A DNA stretch of 64,000 bases from Candidatus Neomarinimicrobiota bacterium (GTDB taxonomy: Bacteria; Fidelibacterota; Marinisomatia; SCGC-AAA003-L08; TS1B11): positions 1 to 64,000 of the forward strand of contig JADFSS010000003.1 of the NCBI GenBank assembly GCA_022560655.1, written 5' to 3'. Made by a program: the position numbers and the translations under genes. The stretch's first letter is position 1. Each line of letters opens with the position of its first letter. The notes under the pieces are model-generated. The model worked only from the letters and a program-made list of their open reading frames with translations, had not been told where the DNA came from and did no database searches. This document shows, piece by piece, positions 26,197-35,197 of the stretch.

Positions 26197-26679
26197 ATGA
26201 GCTCCGCCGCTGACCACAAGTTTATGCGCCTGGCCCTTGAGGACTGCAGGCAGGCGTTTGTCCGGAACGAGGGTGGCCCTTTCGGTGCCTGCATTGTACG
26301 GGACGGCGAGGTGCTCGCCGTTGCGCACAACACCGTCCTGAAGGAGCGCGATCCTACAGCCCACGCCGAGATGAATGCCATCCGCGCAACCAGCCGAACT
26401 CTGGGCAGCCACGATTTGTCAGGCTGCGTCATTTATGCCACCTCCGAGCCGTGCCCCATGTGCTTCGCCGCTATACACTGGGCGCGCATGGGGCAGATAT
26501 TTGCGGGCACCCGGATAGAAGATGTCAAGGCGCTGGGCTTCAACGAGCTGCCTATTCACAACCTGCTGCTCCGGGAGCTGGCCGGGCTGTCCATCAGCCT
26601 CGAAGCGGATATCCTGCGGGCTGAATGCCGCCAGCTGCTGGAGGACTGGAAGGCACAGACTTTGGCTGAAGTCTACTGA
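26197..26679 (+). CDS. guaD: Guanine deaminase (cytidine-deaminase fold)
   Basis: Zinc-dependent deaminase of 160 residues, probably converting guanine to xanthine. The zinc-site motifs are PTAHAEMNAIR near residue 53 and SEPCPMCFAAIHWAR near 85, and the long C-terminal helix with FNELPIHN matches the small bacterial GuaD group more than the tRNA adenosine deaminase TadA. A TadA-like role cannot be ruled out. AGGAG lies nine bases before the ATG. Confidence 0.83.
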   Translation: MSSAADHKFMRLALEDCRQAFVRNEGGPFGACIVRDGEVLAVAHNTVLKERDPTAHAEMNAIRATSRTLGSHDLSGCVIYATSEPCPMCFAAIHWARMGQIFAGTRIEDVKALGFNELPIHNLLLRELAGLSISLEADILRAECRQLLEDWKAQTLAEVY

Positions 26680-27106
26680 TTCCTGGATGGGTGATCTAAG
26701 ACCTCTCTGTCTGAATCTCCATAACGCTTCCATTATACTTTAGTCCGTTCGATATTTATGTGTAAAACTTTATTCTTCTGCGCGGAAATCTGGTGCTCTT
26801 GGGCCCCTTGCATGGGCCCCCAGACCCGGGGTGTTACTGTGACGGTTTGAGCGGGAATTTCACTGGAGAAACTAAAAAATGTCAGGGGAACACGGTTGCC
26901 TAATCATACTCTCGTTCCGATGAGAAATGTGCCTTCTAGAGCCGCGCAGATAGGATCAATGAAAGTCCGAAATGTGATACAGATCAACTTTTCCTTTGCC
27001 TCACCGTTTATTCAGTTGTATACTCGGTGTGGCTAGGCGACTTTGCCGATAAGAATAAGTTCACAGGGCGGTTAACTAAGTAAGTTCTCAATGGAGGAGA
27101 GTCTTA
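26680..27106 (+). other. Long intergenic region before the TonB receptor operon
   Basis: No gene of recognisable kind is seen here. Between about 26796 and 26835 a GC-rich patch has two GGGCCC palindromes seven bases apart followed by CCCAGACCCGGGG, able to form a short hairpin but with no T-run. The promoter at 26996-27024 lies in the right half and the leader continues past 27030 to the receptor ATG. I looked for a cobalamin or other known riboswitch core and did not find one. Confidence 0.4.
26996..27024 (+). promoter_or_regulatory. Sigma-70-like promoter for the TonB receptor operon
   Basis: TTGCCT at 26996-27001 and TATACT at 27019-27024 are 17 bases apart, matching 4/6 and 5/6 of the consensus. 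Transcription would begin near 27031, giving a leader of about 250 bases before the receptor ATG at 27285. Such a long leader suggests room for post-transcriptional control. Confidence 0.45.
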
Positions 27107-27268
27107 GTGAAGGTAGTGGGATTCGTGCCAAAAATGCTGGTAAAATTTAAAATTCAAACCGCATGCGGGGACCAGCTACCTGATTCGACCCTGATCCGGG
27201 CGGAGCAGGATGACGGACAACGGTCCGGCTTTAGCCTCCGCAAATATTTTCCAACCTTTCAATCATAA
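27107..27268 (+). CDS. Putative small leader ORF (53 residues)
   Basis: A GTG at 27107 stands seven bases after GGAGGAG (27093-27099), an excellent ribosome binding site. The frame runs 53 codons to a TAA at 27266-27268, 16 bases before the receptor ATG. The product would be a basic small protein beginning VKVVGFVPKMLVKFK, with one cysteine and no signal peptide or known motif. It could be a real small protein, a leader peptide that couples translation to the receptor gene, or chance. An ATG at 27091 in another frame gives only 19 codons. Confidence 0.35.
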   Translation: MKVVGFVPKMLVKFKIQTACGDQLPDSTLIRAEQDDGQRSGFSLRKYFPTFQS

Positions 27269-27284
27269 AGCCGCAGGAGCGACC

Positions 27285-30200
27285 ATGAACCGAATACTGC
27301 AGATCGCTACCATATTTCTTGTCCCAATATTTCTGTACAGTCAGGAAGTGGGAAAAATTGCCGGGCAGGTAACCGACGAGTCCACGGGTAATCCCCTGGT
27401 TGGCGCCAATGTCCAGGTGGAAGGCACATCATTTGGTGCTGCCACGGACGCAGATGGTAAATACGTCATTTTGGGTATCGACCCGGGCGTTTATACGTTG
27501 GACGTGGGTTACATCGGCTATCAATCAATTCGCCTGACCGATTTGCGCGTTTTGAGTCGGTTGACGACGGAGACCGATGTGGCGCTGGCAGCGCAGGCCA
27601 TACAGACTGAGGCTGTCAATGTGGTCGCTCAGCGGGCGCTCATCATCCGCAATGCCACCAGCGCGGTACGGAGCCTGGGTTCCGATCAGATTGCAAACTT
27701 CGCTACCCGCAACGTGAAGGACATATGGAACACGCAGGCAGGCGTGGTCCTCCAGAACGATATGCTGCACATCCGGGGCAGCCGTCCCGATGAGGTCGGT
27801 TACGAGATCGAAGGTGCGCCCGTGCGCTCCCTGTTTGTCGGCGGCGTGACCCAATTGGGCGGTCGCGGCAATAATGTCAATAATGGCGGCGGCAGCGCCT
27901 TTAATCTTGGCACTGCCATCCCGAATGCAATTGAAGAGGTTTCTCTGCAGATGGGTGGCTACTCTGCGGATATCGGCGGCGCGAATGCCGGAATCGTTCA
28001 GCAAAAGCTGAAAACAGGTGGCAGCAGTTTGAGCGGTTCGGTGCTGTTCGAAACGGAAGGCCTGGCGGAAGCCTTCAACGGTGTGCTGTCGGGTGGCGAT
28101 ACCTACGATTATGGCGGCCGTGAAACAACCGTCACTCTGGGCGGCCCCATAACTTCAAAAATTCGCTTTTTTGGCGCCTACCAGACCATTGGGACCGACG
28201 ATTACGCGCCCCAGTTCTGGAATGGGGCGAATATCAGTGGATTGGACCTGTACCCAGATTCCGAAGGCGCTCTATTTGACCGGGTCCCCGGGGGACAACT
28301 GACGGAAGACAGTGTGTTTATCGCGTGGGATGGCGGCCTGGTTCAGGGACGCAGAAGCGACCGAACCACCATCAACAGTACGTTGTTGTTTGACTTTAAT
28401 CCCCTGATTCTTCGGGTGTCGTTTAGCAACACGTCATCCGAAACCATTCTTAACAGCTTGCCAATCAGAAATCTGTTTAATGTGAATCGTCTTACGTTGC
28501 GAGATGAAGCCAGCACGTTGATCACCGGCAAGCTGACCTACTTCCTGTCGGCCAAGACGCTGATTAATCTGAATTTCAACAGTTTCGACTACACGCGCGA
28601 ATTTTACGATCGCAATTTCGGCAAGCCCGAATCATTCATGGACGGGCAGGCATGGGGCGACTCGGCAAAGGTTGTTGCTATGGGTATGGATAAGTACGGC
28701 GAAGATTGGTCCGGCGCTTTCACTGGGCCATTCTCATTCGAGCGGCCCTACCTGATCGAGAACTTTGAGTTTGCCCGTGCCGGAGATCTGGCGACGCCCG
28801 GTTTTGCAAACTCGGGCCCCAGCAAGTTCGGTCAGAGCTACATCGGCTTTGGCCTCGGGCTGAACAGCCAGGTGGGTGCACATGAACTCAAGCTCGGCTT
28901 TGATGCGCGCACCTATACCATCCGCCGTTACCGGTTCCTCGGGGTTGAAACCATCAACGGACAGCTGGATCCTAAGATCGCGACGCTAACGGAAGCTGAC
29001 ATCGAGAATAAGACTGAAGCAGCCCGGGTTGCGATCCGCAGAGCGTTTGTCAAGAACATTGGTTACGACGAGTTTGGCGACGAGGTTGGCGACTCGGATA
29101 TCGATGGTCCGCGGCATCCAACTACCACCTCGCTCTATATCAATGACAAGATCGAGATGAATGACATTGTCGTGAATGTGGGCGTGCGCTATGATATTCT
29201 GGACCTGAACGATTTTACGCACGTAGACCCGTTCAATCCCAAATTCAACAAGGGCAAATGGTACATTGACGAAGACGGCCTGGAAGATTCCGAGCCCATT
29301 GCCGTCGTGCAGCCACGGCTTGGTCTGGCTTTCCCGCTGTCGGACAAATCGGTCTTCCATCTCCAGTACGGGGTCTTTGCCCAGCTCCCGGATCTGGGGC
29401 TGCCGTACAAAGGTCGCGCGGATATGGCCACCTCTTTGAATGGCCAGAACTTCATCCGCGATCCGTTGGGCTTTGACCTTGAGCCGGTGATAACGACCCA
29501 ATACGAAGTGGGCCTATCCTATCAGTTCGTCGACGATGCGGCCGTGGATGTCACCGCCTTCACCCGCAATACCACCGGCCAGCTCGTGTTGGCGAGGCTG
29601 GGTGACATAGGTGTCGACAAGGAGAACACGTACGGCGTCGATGCAACGTCAACGACCTACATAAATGGTGACTTTTCGGTGGCCACCGGCGTGGAGCTGT
29701 CCGTGACCACGCGGCGGATTGGCCGCCTTCAGGTGCTGGCCAATTACACCTTCACCGATGCCCGCGGCACCAACTCGTTCCCTAACTCTGCGGTTGGCAA
29801 CCTGAGCAACACAGGTCTCTCGGCGCCGTCACTTATCTCGCCGTTGACCTTTCAGCAGCGCCACAAGGGGACGCTTAACCTGGATTACCGCTATGGCCCC
29901 GGTGAGGGCGGCCTGTTGGCCAGCAGCGCCATCAACCTGCTGTTCAACTTCAACAGCGGCCACCCCTACACCCGGGCAACGGGTAGTGGCGCACAGCGGG
30001 GGCCGGACGAGGGTGGCCTCTTGAACGAGAGTGACCCGCGCAGCAGGCAGCCCATAGAGCCCCTTGGGGCTTCGGTGACCCCCTGGGTCTTCCTGACGGA
30101 CATGAGGGTGACCAAGGGTCTCAACTTCGGGGGCGTCAAACTTGATGCGTACCTGCTCATCAACAACCTGTTTAACCAGCAGAACATCATCAACGTGTAC

Positions 30201-30404
30201 AACCGCACCGGTGATGCCTTCGACGATGGGTTCCTCACAACCCCAGCGCTGAGCGAAAAACTGCTGGCCAATAACAGTCCGGTCTATGAAGAGCTTTATC
30301 GCGTTGTTAATCTTGAGCATCGCGAGCACTTTGTTGCTGACATTGGCCTTGACCTCTTCGGAAGACCGCGCCAGATCAAGTTTGGCCTTGAGGTGTCATT
30401 CTAG
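27285..30404 (+). CDS. TonB-dependent outer-membrane receptor with carboxypeptidase-like N-terminal domain
   Basis: A 1039-residue outer-membrane receptor for active uptake or protein export support. The ATG at 27285 follows AGGAG and begins a clear signal peptide (MNRILQIATIFLVPIFLYSQ). Residues of about 24-110 form the carboxypeptidase-regulatory-like domain (IAGQVTDESTGNPLVGANV). A plug domain follows (LGSDQIANFATRNVKDIW, DMLHIRGSRPDEVGYEIEG), then a long beta-barrel ending in the outer-membrane insertion signal KFGLEVSF. The barrel has aromatic-rich strands and no SusD partner nearby. It heads an operon with a T9SS cargo and a PorV gene. The substrate is unknown. Confidence 0.9.
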   Translation: MNRILQIATIFLVPIFLYSQEVGKIAGQVTDESTGNPLVGANVQVEGTSFGAATDADGKYVILGIDPGVYTLDVGYIGYQSIRLTDLRVLSRLTTETDVALAAQAIQTEAVNVVAQRALIIRNATSAVRSLGSDQIANFATRNVKDIWNTQAGVVLQNDMLHIRGSRPDEVGYEIEGAPVRSLFVGGVTQLGGRGNNVNNGGGSAFNLGTAIPNAIEEVSLQMGGYSADIGGANAGIVQQKLKTGGSSLSGSVLFETEGLAEAFNGVLSGGDTYDYGGRETTVTLGGPITSKIRFFGAYQTIGTDDYAPQFWNGANISGLDLYPDSEGALFDRVPGGQLTEDSVFIAWDGGLVQGRRSDRTTINSTLLFDFNPLILRVSFSNTSSETILNSLPIRNLFNVNRLTLRDEASTLITGKLTYFLSAKTLINLNFNSFDYTREFYDRNFGKPESFMDGQAWGDSAKVVAMGMDKYGEDWSGAFTGPFSFERPYLIENFEFARAGDLATPGFANSGPSKFGQSYIGFGLGLNSQVGAHELKLGFDARTYTIRRYRFLGVETINGQLDPKIATLTEADIENKTEAARVAIRRAFVKNIGYDEFGDEVGDSDIDGPRHPTTTSLYINDKIEMNDIVVNVGVRYDILDLNDFTHVDPFNPKFNKGKWYIDEDGLEDSEPIAVVQPRLGLAFPLSDKSVFHLQYGVFAQLPDLGLPYKGRADMATSLNGQNFIRDPLGFDLEPVITTQYEVGLSYQFVDDAAVDVTAFTRNTTGQLVLARLGDIGVDKENTYGVDATSTTYINGDFSVATGVELSVTTRRIGRLQVLANYTFTDARGTNSFPNSAVGNLSNTGLSAPSLISPLTFQQRHKGTLNLDYRYGPGEGGLLASSAINLLFNFNSGHPYTRATGSGAQRGPDEGGLLNESDPRSRQPIEPLGASVTPWVFLTDMRVTKGLNFGGVKLDAYLLINNLFNQQNIINVYNRTGDAFDDGFLTTPALSEKLLANNSPVYEELYRVVNLEHREHFVADIGLDLFGRPRQIKFGLEVSF

Positions 30405-30423
30405 GCTTGAATGGCAAGTTCGA

Positions 30424-30450
30424 TCGGGCCAGGTGAAGAATCTGGCCCGA
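30424..30450 (+). other. Intercistronic hairpin
   Basis: TCGGGCCAG at 30424-30432 and CTGGCCCGA at 30442-30450 form a perfect 9-bp stem with a 9-base loop, 20 bases after the receptor stop. It is followed by A-rich rather than T-rich sequence, so it is more likely an mRNA-stabilising or processing hairpin, or a weak attenuator, than a full terminator between receptor and cargo genes. Confidence 0.5.
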
Positions 30451-30514
30451 CGAATTTGAACGCAAAAAAAAATGATTGTCCATAATCAATTTGGGATAAA
30501 GGTGGAGAGCAATA

Positions 30515-33500
30515 ATGAAGACTAGCCGCTTGATTCTTACGACAGTTCTGGGTCTGGCTGTGGCTTTTCCGGCTCTGGCGAAGGAGACGGGCACGAACCG
30601 GTCGGATCGGTCGTCCAGGCTTTACAGGAGTATGGGACCCAACGGCCCCAATGCGAGCATCGTAAATATTAACAACTTGACCATCTGGTTGGACCGGGAC
30701 GCGTTCTTCGACTGGACCCTCAGCGCCTCCGGGTCGGCTGGCGAGTACCCCAAGGGTACCGCTGGTCTCATATTCGCTGAAGGCATGCTGTGGGGTGTCA
30801 AGGTGGACGACGGCGAGATTCCGCGCCTACGGGTCAATGGCTCCACCTATGCTACCGGCTTGAAGGCGGGCAAAGTGCTATATGATGCCAATGGTGTCGT
30901 TACGGGGTCCGAAGATTTTACCACACGGCACCTCTGGCGCGTGCGGTCTGATTACGCCACGGCCGATCTCACCGCCGACGCCGCCAGCTTCTTCGTGAAA
31001 GCCATTGGGGGCGTTACGGATGCGGATGTTGCCGAAGTCTTTGACCAGTACGACTACGACTGGAACAACTGGCCCGTAGGCGATGGTGCACCCTTCGAGG
31101 ACGTGGATGGTAACGGTGTCTATGATCCCACCGTGGATGTACCCGGCTTCCCGGGCGCATCGCAAACCGTCTGGACCGTGGTCAATGACCTGCCCATTTT
31201 GGACGAAGATGGATCCTTAAACAGTATCTCGGAGACTTCCTACGGCTCGCCGCCCATTGGTATGGAAATGCAGCTCACCATCTGGGAATACGATTTTGCC
31301 ACCACCAATCCGTTAGGCAACATGATGTTCAAGGAGGCCAAAATCATCTACACCGGCCTCATCAATGGTCGAGTTGATGCCAAACTGGACACCGTCTACT
31401 TTACGCAATGGTCCGACCCCGACCTGGGAGATTTCGGTGACGACTTTGTCGGCTCCGACACGACCCTGTCCCTGGGCTACGTATACAACGGCAATGCTAC
31501 CGACGGTGTCTTCTTAGGCCAATTTGGACTGCCGGTGCCTGCCGGTGGCTATGACTTCCTGCAGGGACCCATCGTGGATGGCGATACGCTGGGCATGACG
31601 GTTTTCAACTACTTCGCTGCCGGGTCCCCGATTAGCGACCCGGATCTGGCAAAATATGATGGAACTTTGCAGTGGTATAACTTGATGGAGGGCTTCCTGC
31701 CGCGGCCTGAGTATCCCACGCAGGAGGTGTGGGTTGACGATCAAGGCAATGCTACCAAGTTTACGTTGGCCGGCATTCCGGAGACGGGTACCGGCGACAT
31801 TGACGGCGTGCTCCTCCCGCCTGGCGACCGGCGGCTCACCATGACCTCGGGCCCGTTCAGTATGGCTCTTGGCGATACGCAGACCGTGGTGATCGCTCTG
31901 GTTGCTGCTATGGGGAGCGACGCCCTGAGCTCGCTGGCAAAGCTGCGGGACGTTGACAAGTTTGCCCAGCTGGCATTTGACAACGATTTCGAACTCTGGG
32001 CCCCGCCTGCGGGACCGCAGGTGACCGGCTATGGCGGCGACGGTACCGTCAACCTCTATTGGGGACACAGCCTTGCCGCCGTTGCCCTGACTGAGGATGC
32101 CGTGTCCCGGGGGATGGTCTTTGAGGGCTATAATGTTTTCCAGCTGCCCTCTGCAAGCTCTACCCCGGATGAAGGTCTCAAGATTGCCTCCTTTGACGTA
32201 ATAAACGGCATCAAAACGGTCCTTGAATTGATCCCCGGCCCGGAGCTGGGCATTGACCTGGAGATCGTCGCCCAGGAAGGCACCGACTCGGGCATCAGCC
32301 GCTCCCTGCTGTTGACTTTTGATGCCATACGCAACCGGCCGATGTCAAACGATATCCCCTATTTCTTTGGTGTCAGTGCATACTCCGTCTATGATACCCT
32401 CTCGGATGCGCCTGGAGCGGTAGTGCCGCCCTTCAAGCACCTGGAAGGGAGCCTGTCACGCGCGACCATTACCCCTCAGACGCCTGACCTTGGCATGGCA
32501 CTGGGAGCCGATGTGGGTGCCAAACTGGCGGTGACCCACAAAGCCGGCGCCAGCGATGGTGTTGTCCAGGCTCTGGTCATTGATCCGTCGGCGCTGAACG
32601 ACCATGACTATCAGGTGACCTTCGCAGTGGACGAGGACACCAATTCCACCACGTTTGGTGAGACCCTCTGGACCCTCACCGACCTCACCACCGGCAAGGT
32701 GAAGCTCGCAGATCAGTCGCAGGCCAAGGATCTAACTACCGATGTGTCGCAGCTGATCGTGGACGGCATACAGGTGGCGGTACAGGGGCCGCCCCCCGAC
32801 TTCAAGAACTTCGAAATGGTGGCCAACGCTGCGGGAGTCATCGATCCACCCGAAGGGGCAGCCGCAGATTTTCAGGGCTTTCCCAGTCTTAGGCCAACCA
32901 GTGCGATCCCCCCCGAGACTGGCGGCCAACAGGTGGGCCTAGGCAAGTGGTTCTTCCATACTGGTGACAACTCATTGGGGATCGCAAGTGGGAGCAGGGG
33001 CAGCTATGCTTCCTTCCTGTCGCGGAGCATGCGGGGCGATAATTTCGACCGGGCGGTGCCCTTCGACTTCGAGATGCGCTTCACGGTGGAAGGCAGCTAT
33101 GCCGTGCAGGCCTTTACCACGGGGAACGTGGTAACGGTGCCCTTCGAACTGTGGAATATCGGCCTGGCCACACCGGATGATGCCACCGATGACTACCGGA
33201 TGATACCATGGTTCCTGGAACTGGACGCCGTGGGCAGTGACTGCTTGAATTGCAACGAATATACGTTGGAACCCAACGACCATTCGGCATCCGGTGGCGA
33301 TAATGACCCCTTCACCCCCTGGATCTACTGGTTACGACCGGAAGACTTTTCCGCCGGTACGGCCGGGTATGATGCCTTTGTGGCGTCTCTCGACCTCGTT
33401 TCTGATCCTCCCACTGCTGAACCTCCCGGGGGTTCATACGCCTATGATGGTGCCGAGGTGATCGCCCGCTCGGTGCTCGTAAACTGGAATGGGGGATCGG

Positions 33501-33970
33501 TAGCCGATCCCGCCACCTTCAGGTCCACTGTCAATCAGCTGGTGCCTGAAGAGGGGTCCATCATCAGGATCACAACTACCAAGCCCAACGGGGTTAGCGA
33601 TGTCTTCACCTTCACGGCCCCGGCGTCCTCCTCCAGGGACTCCCTGGTAGCGGTCGACTTGGATAAAATCAACGTCTTCCCGAATCCCTACTACGGCTTC
33701 CATATCCTGGAAACCAGCCGGGATCTGAAATGGGTGAAGTTCATCAACTTGCCAGCGAAGGCCACCATCCGGATTTTCAATCTGGGCGGCACCATGGTCA
33801 AGGTCTTGGAAAAGGATGACCCGACCCAATATATGGAGTGGAATTTGACGAACCAGGCCGACTTCCCCGTGGCAAGTGGAATCTACATTGCCCATATCGA
33901 GATGGACGAGGGCACCAAGATACTTAAGTTGGCCATCGTTCAGGAAGAGCAGATTCTGGTCAGGTATTAG
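30515..33970 (+). CDS. Large secreted protein with type IX secretion sorting domain
   Basis: An 1151-residue exported protein with a signal peptide (RLILTTVLGLAVAFPALA). The body is beta-rich with several Asp-rich loops, one of them EF-hand-like (DVDGNGVYD near residue 198), so calcium binding is possible. The final 95 residues match a T9SS type A sorting domain: INVFPNPYYGFH, TIRIFNLGGTMVKVLEKDD, and ASGIYIAHIE before a Lys-rich strand. No catalytic domain is recognised. It would cross the outer membrane and be attached to or released from the surface. AGGTGGAG precedes the ATG. It lies between the receptor and PorV genes. Confidence 0.82.
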   Translation: MKTSRLILTTVLGLAVAFPALAKETGTNRSDRSSRLYRSMGPNGPNASIVNINNLTIWLDRDAFFDWTLSASGSAGEYPKGTAGLIFAEGMLWGVKVDDGEIPRLRVNGSTYATGLKAGKVLYDANGVVTGSEDFTTRHLWRVRSDYATADLTADAASFFVKAIGGVTDADVAEVFDQYDYDWNNWPVGDGAPFEDVDGNGVYDPTVDVPGFPGASQTVWTVVNDLPILDEDGSLNSISETSYGSPPIGMEMQLTIWEYDFATTNPLGNMMFKEAKIIYTGLINGRVDAKLDTVYFTQWSDPDLGDFGDDFVGSDTTLSLGYVYNGNATDGVFLGQFGLPVPAGGYDFLQGPIVDGDTLGMTVFNYFAAGSPISDPDLAKYDGTLQWYNLMEGFLPRPEYPTQEVWVDDQGNATKFTLAGIPETGTGDIDGVLLPPGDRRLTMTSGPFSMALGDTQTVVIALVAAMGSDALSSLAKLRDVDKFAQLAFDNDFELWAPPAGPQVTGYGGDGTVNLYWGHSLAAVALTEDAVSRGMVFEGYNVFQLPSASSTPDEGLKIASFDVINGIKTVLELIPGPELGIDLEIVAQEGTDSGISRSLLLTFDAIRNRPMSNDIPYFFGVSAYSVYDTLSDAPGAVVPPFKHLEGSLSRATITPQTPDLGMALGADVGAKLAVTHKAGASDGVVQALVIDPSALNDHDYQVTFAVDEDTNSTTFGETLWTLTDLTTGKVKLADQSQAKDLTTDVSQLIVDGIQVAVQGPPPDFKNFEMVANAAGVIDPPEGAAADFQGFPSLRPTSAIPPETGGQQVGLGKWFFHTGDNSLGIASGSRGSYASFLSRSMRGDNFDRAVPFDFEMRFTVEGSYAVQAFTTGNVVTVPFELWNIGLATPDDATDDYRMIPWFLELDAVGSDCLNCNEYTLEPNDHSASGGDNDPFTPWIYWLRPEDFSAGTAGYDAFVASLDLVSDPPTAEPPGGSYAYDGAEVIARSVLVNWNGGSVADPATFRSTVNQLVPEEGSIIRITTTKPNGVSDVFTFTAPASSSRDSLVAVDLDKINVFPNPYYGFHILETSRDLKWVKFINLPAKATIRIFNLGGTMVKVLEKDDPTQYMEWNLTNQADFPVASGIYIAHIEMDEGTKILKLAIVQEEQILVRY

Positions 33971-34007
33971 GACCTAAAATTTAAACAGCCAAGTGAGGGA
34001 GATAACC

Positions 34008-35063
34008 ATGGCTAAACTGAGAATTCATAGTCTGCTGGCGGTCTTAGCTTTGGCCGCCATCGCCACCGCGCAAGGGCCGCGCAATGGAACGACCGGGGCA
34101 TCATACCTGCTGATACCGCAAGGCGGGCAATATCTCTCCGGGGGTGGTGCCACTGCCATCGGCAGCGGCGTGGATGGGGTGTATTGGAACCCCGCCGGCC
34201 TCGCCCGTGCTGAAGGAAACGTCACGGCCATTTTCTCACGGCGATCCTACATCGCCGACATCAGTACCAACTATATCGGCGCTGGTCTGAAACTGGGCGC
34301 GCTCGGTTCGTTGGCCTTGACAATTCGCACGTTCGACATTGGCGCTATCGACAAGACGGATGTGTTTAATCCGGAAGGGACCGGTGAGCAGTTTACCCCG
34401 ACCGTATTTGTTCTCGGCACCACCTTTGCCCGGGCCATCAGCGACCGAACCAGCTTCGGCATCACTGCGAACTTTCTCAACGAGGGCTTCGCCGGCGTGA
34501 GCGCCTCGGGAGTTACCATCGATGCGGGCATTCAGTATGCCTCCTTCCTGGATATACCCGGACTGTCCATTGGGGTGACGCTAAAGAACTTCGGAACCCC
34601 CATGCGCTATGACGGGTCAGCGCTGTGGTATCAGGCGAATGCCAAAGACAGCGACAGACAGACTGAGTGGTACAAATCCAGCGCGGCAGCATTCGATATG
34701 CCGTTCAATATGGACATCGGCACCAACTACCGGCTGAACCTGGGTTCCAGCTCGTTGGACCTCGGGTTTACCTTTGAGAACAACAACGCCGCCCAAAACG
34801 AATACCGCATCTTTGGCCAGTACAATCTGGGCAGCTTGGCTTCGGTGAGATTTGCCAGCCTGACATCGGTTGCAGTGGAAGACGACGCGACGTCCCTGGA
34901 CGTCGATGAGTCTCAGCTAGAGAATATCTTTGCCGGAATCTCGTATGGAGCGAGTCTGAATCTGGCATCCTTCACAGGAGTCAATCTGACCATCGACTAC
35001 GCGTTTATTGCTACGAAGTTCTTCGCTGATAACCAGGTGTTCGCACTGCGGTTAGGTATTTGA
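34008..35063 (+). CDS. PorV/PorQ-family outer-membrane protein
   Basis: A 351-residue FadL-like beta-barrel of the PorV/PorQ family (UPF0164-like). PorV carries T9SS cargo from the translocon to the attachment complex. The signal peptide is KLRIHSLLAVLALAAIATAQ, followed by the family pattern GASYLLIPQGGQYLSGGGA and DGVYWNPAGLAR, where Asn-Pro-Ala is the usual hallmark. The ATG at 34008 follows GAGGGAG; a GTG at 33993 overlaps that site. Placement after the T9SS cargo supports a role with that cargo, although such proteins are often present in many copies per genome. Confidence 0.82.
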   Translation: MAKLRIHSLLAVLALAAIATAQGPRNGTTGASYLLIPQGGQYLSGGGATAIGSGVDGVYWNPAGLARAEGNVTAIFSRRSYIADISTNYIGAGLKLGALGSLALTIRTFDIGAIDKTDVFNPEGTGEQFTPTVFVLGTTFARAISDRTSFGITANFLNEGFAGVSASGVTIDAGIQYASFLDIPGLSIGVTLKNFGTPMRYDGSALWYQANAKDSDRQTEWYKSSAAAFDMPFNMDIGTNYRLNLGSSSLDLGFTFENNNAAQNEYRIFGQYNLGSLASVRFASLTSVAVEDDATSLDVDESQLENIFAGISYGASLNLASFTGVNLTIDYAFIATKFFADNQVFALRLGI

Positions 35064-35092
35064 GCGCATTCTAGACGCCGAGGTAATTTGAC

Positions 35093-35128
35093 GAAAAATG
35101 CCTCACCCTCCAGGGTGGGGCATTTTTC
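35093..35128 (+). terminator. Strong intrinsic terminator after the PorV gene
   Basis: GAAAAATGCC (35093-35102), CACCCT (35104-35109), AGGGTG (35112-35117) and GGCATTTTTC (35119-35128) form a nearly continuous hairpin with a T-G wobble and a tiny loop, ending in a T-run. The A-run on the left makes it bidirectional in form. It ends the receptor-cargo-PorV transcript 29 bases after the PorV stop. Confidence 0.85.
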
Positions 35129-35197
35129 TATTTGGCTCGTGGGGTGGCGACTCGATGTCATGCGATACACCCTCCCCTGAACCCCTTGCATAGCTGC

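Noticed and set aside
26790-26840. GGGCCC-rich hairpin region as a riboswitch or terminator
   Set aside because: No conserved riboswitch core and no T-run; probably a GC-rich spacer.
30405-30460. Hairpin after the TonB receptor as a rho-independent terminator
   Set aside because: The stem is perfect but is followed by GAATTTGAACGCAAAA rather than T-rich sequence; kept only as an intercistronic hairpin.
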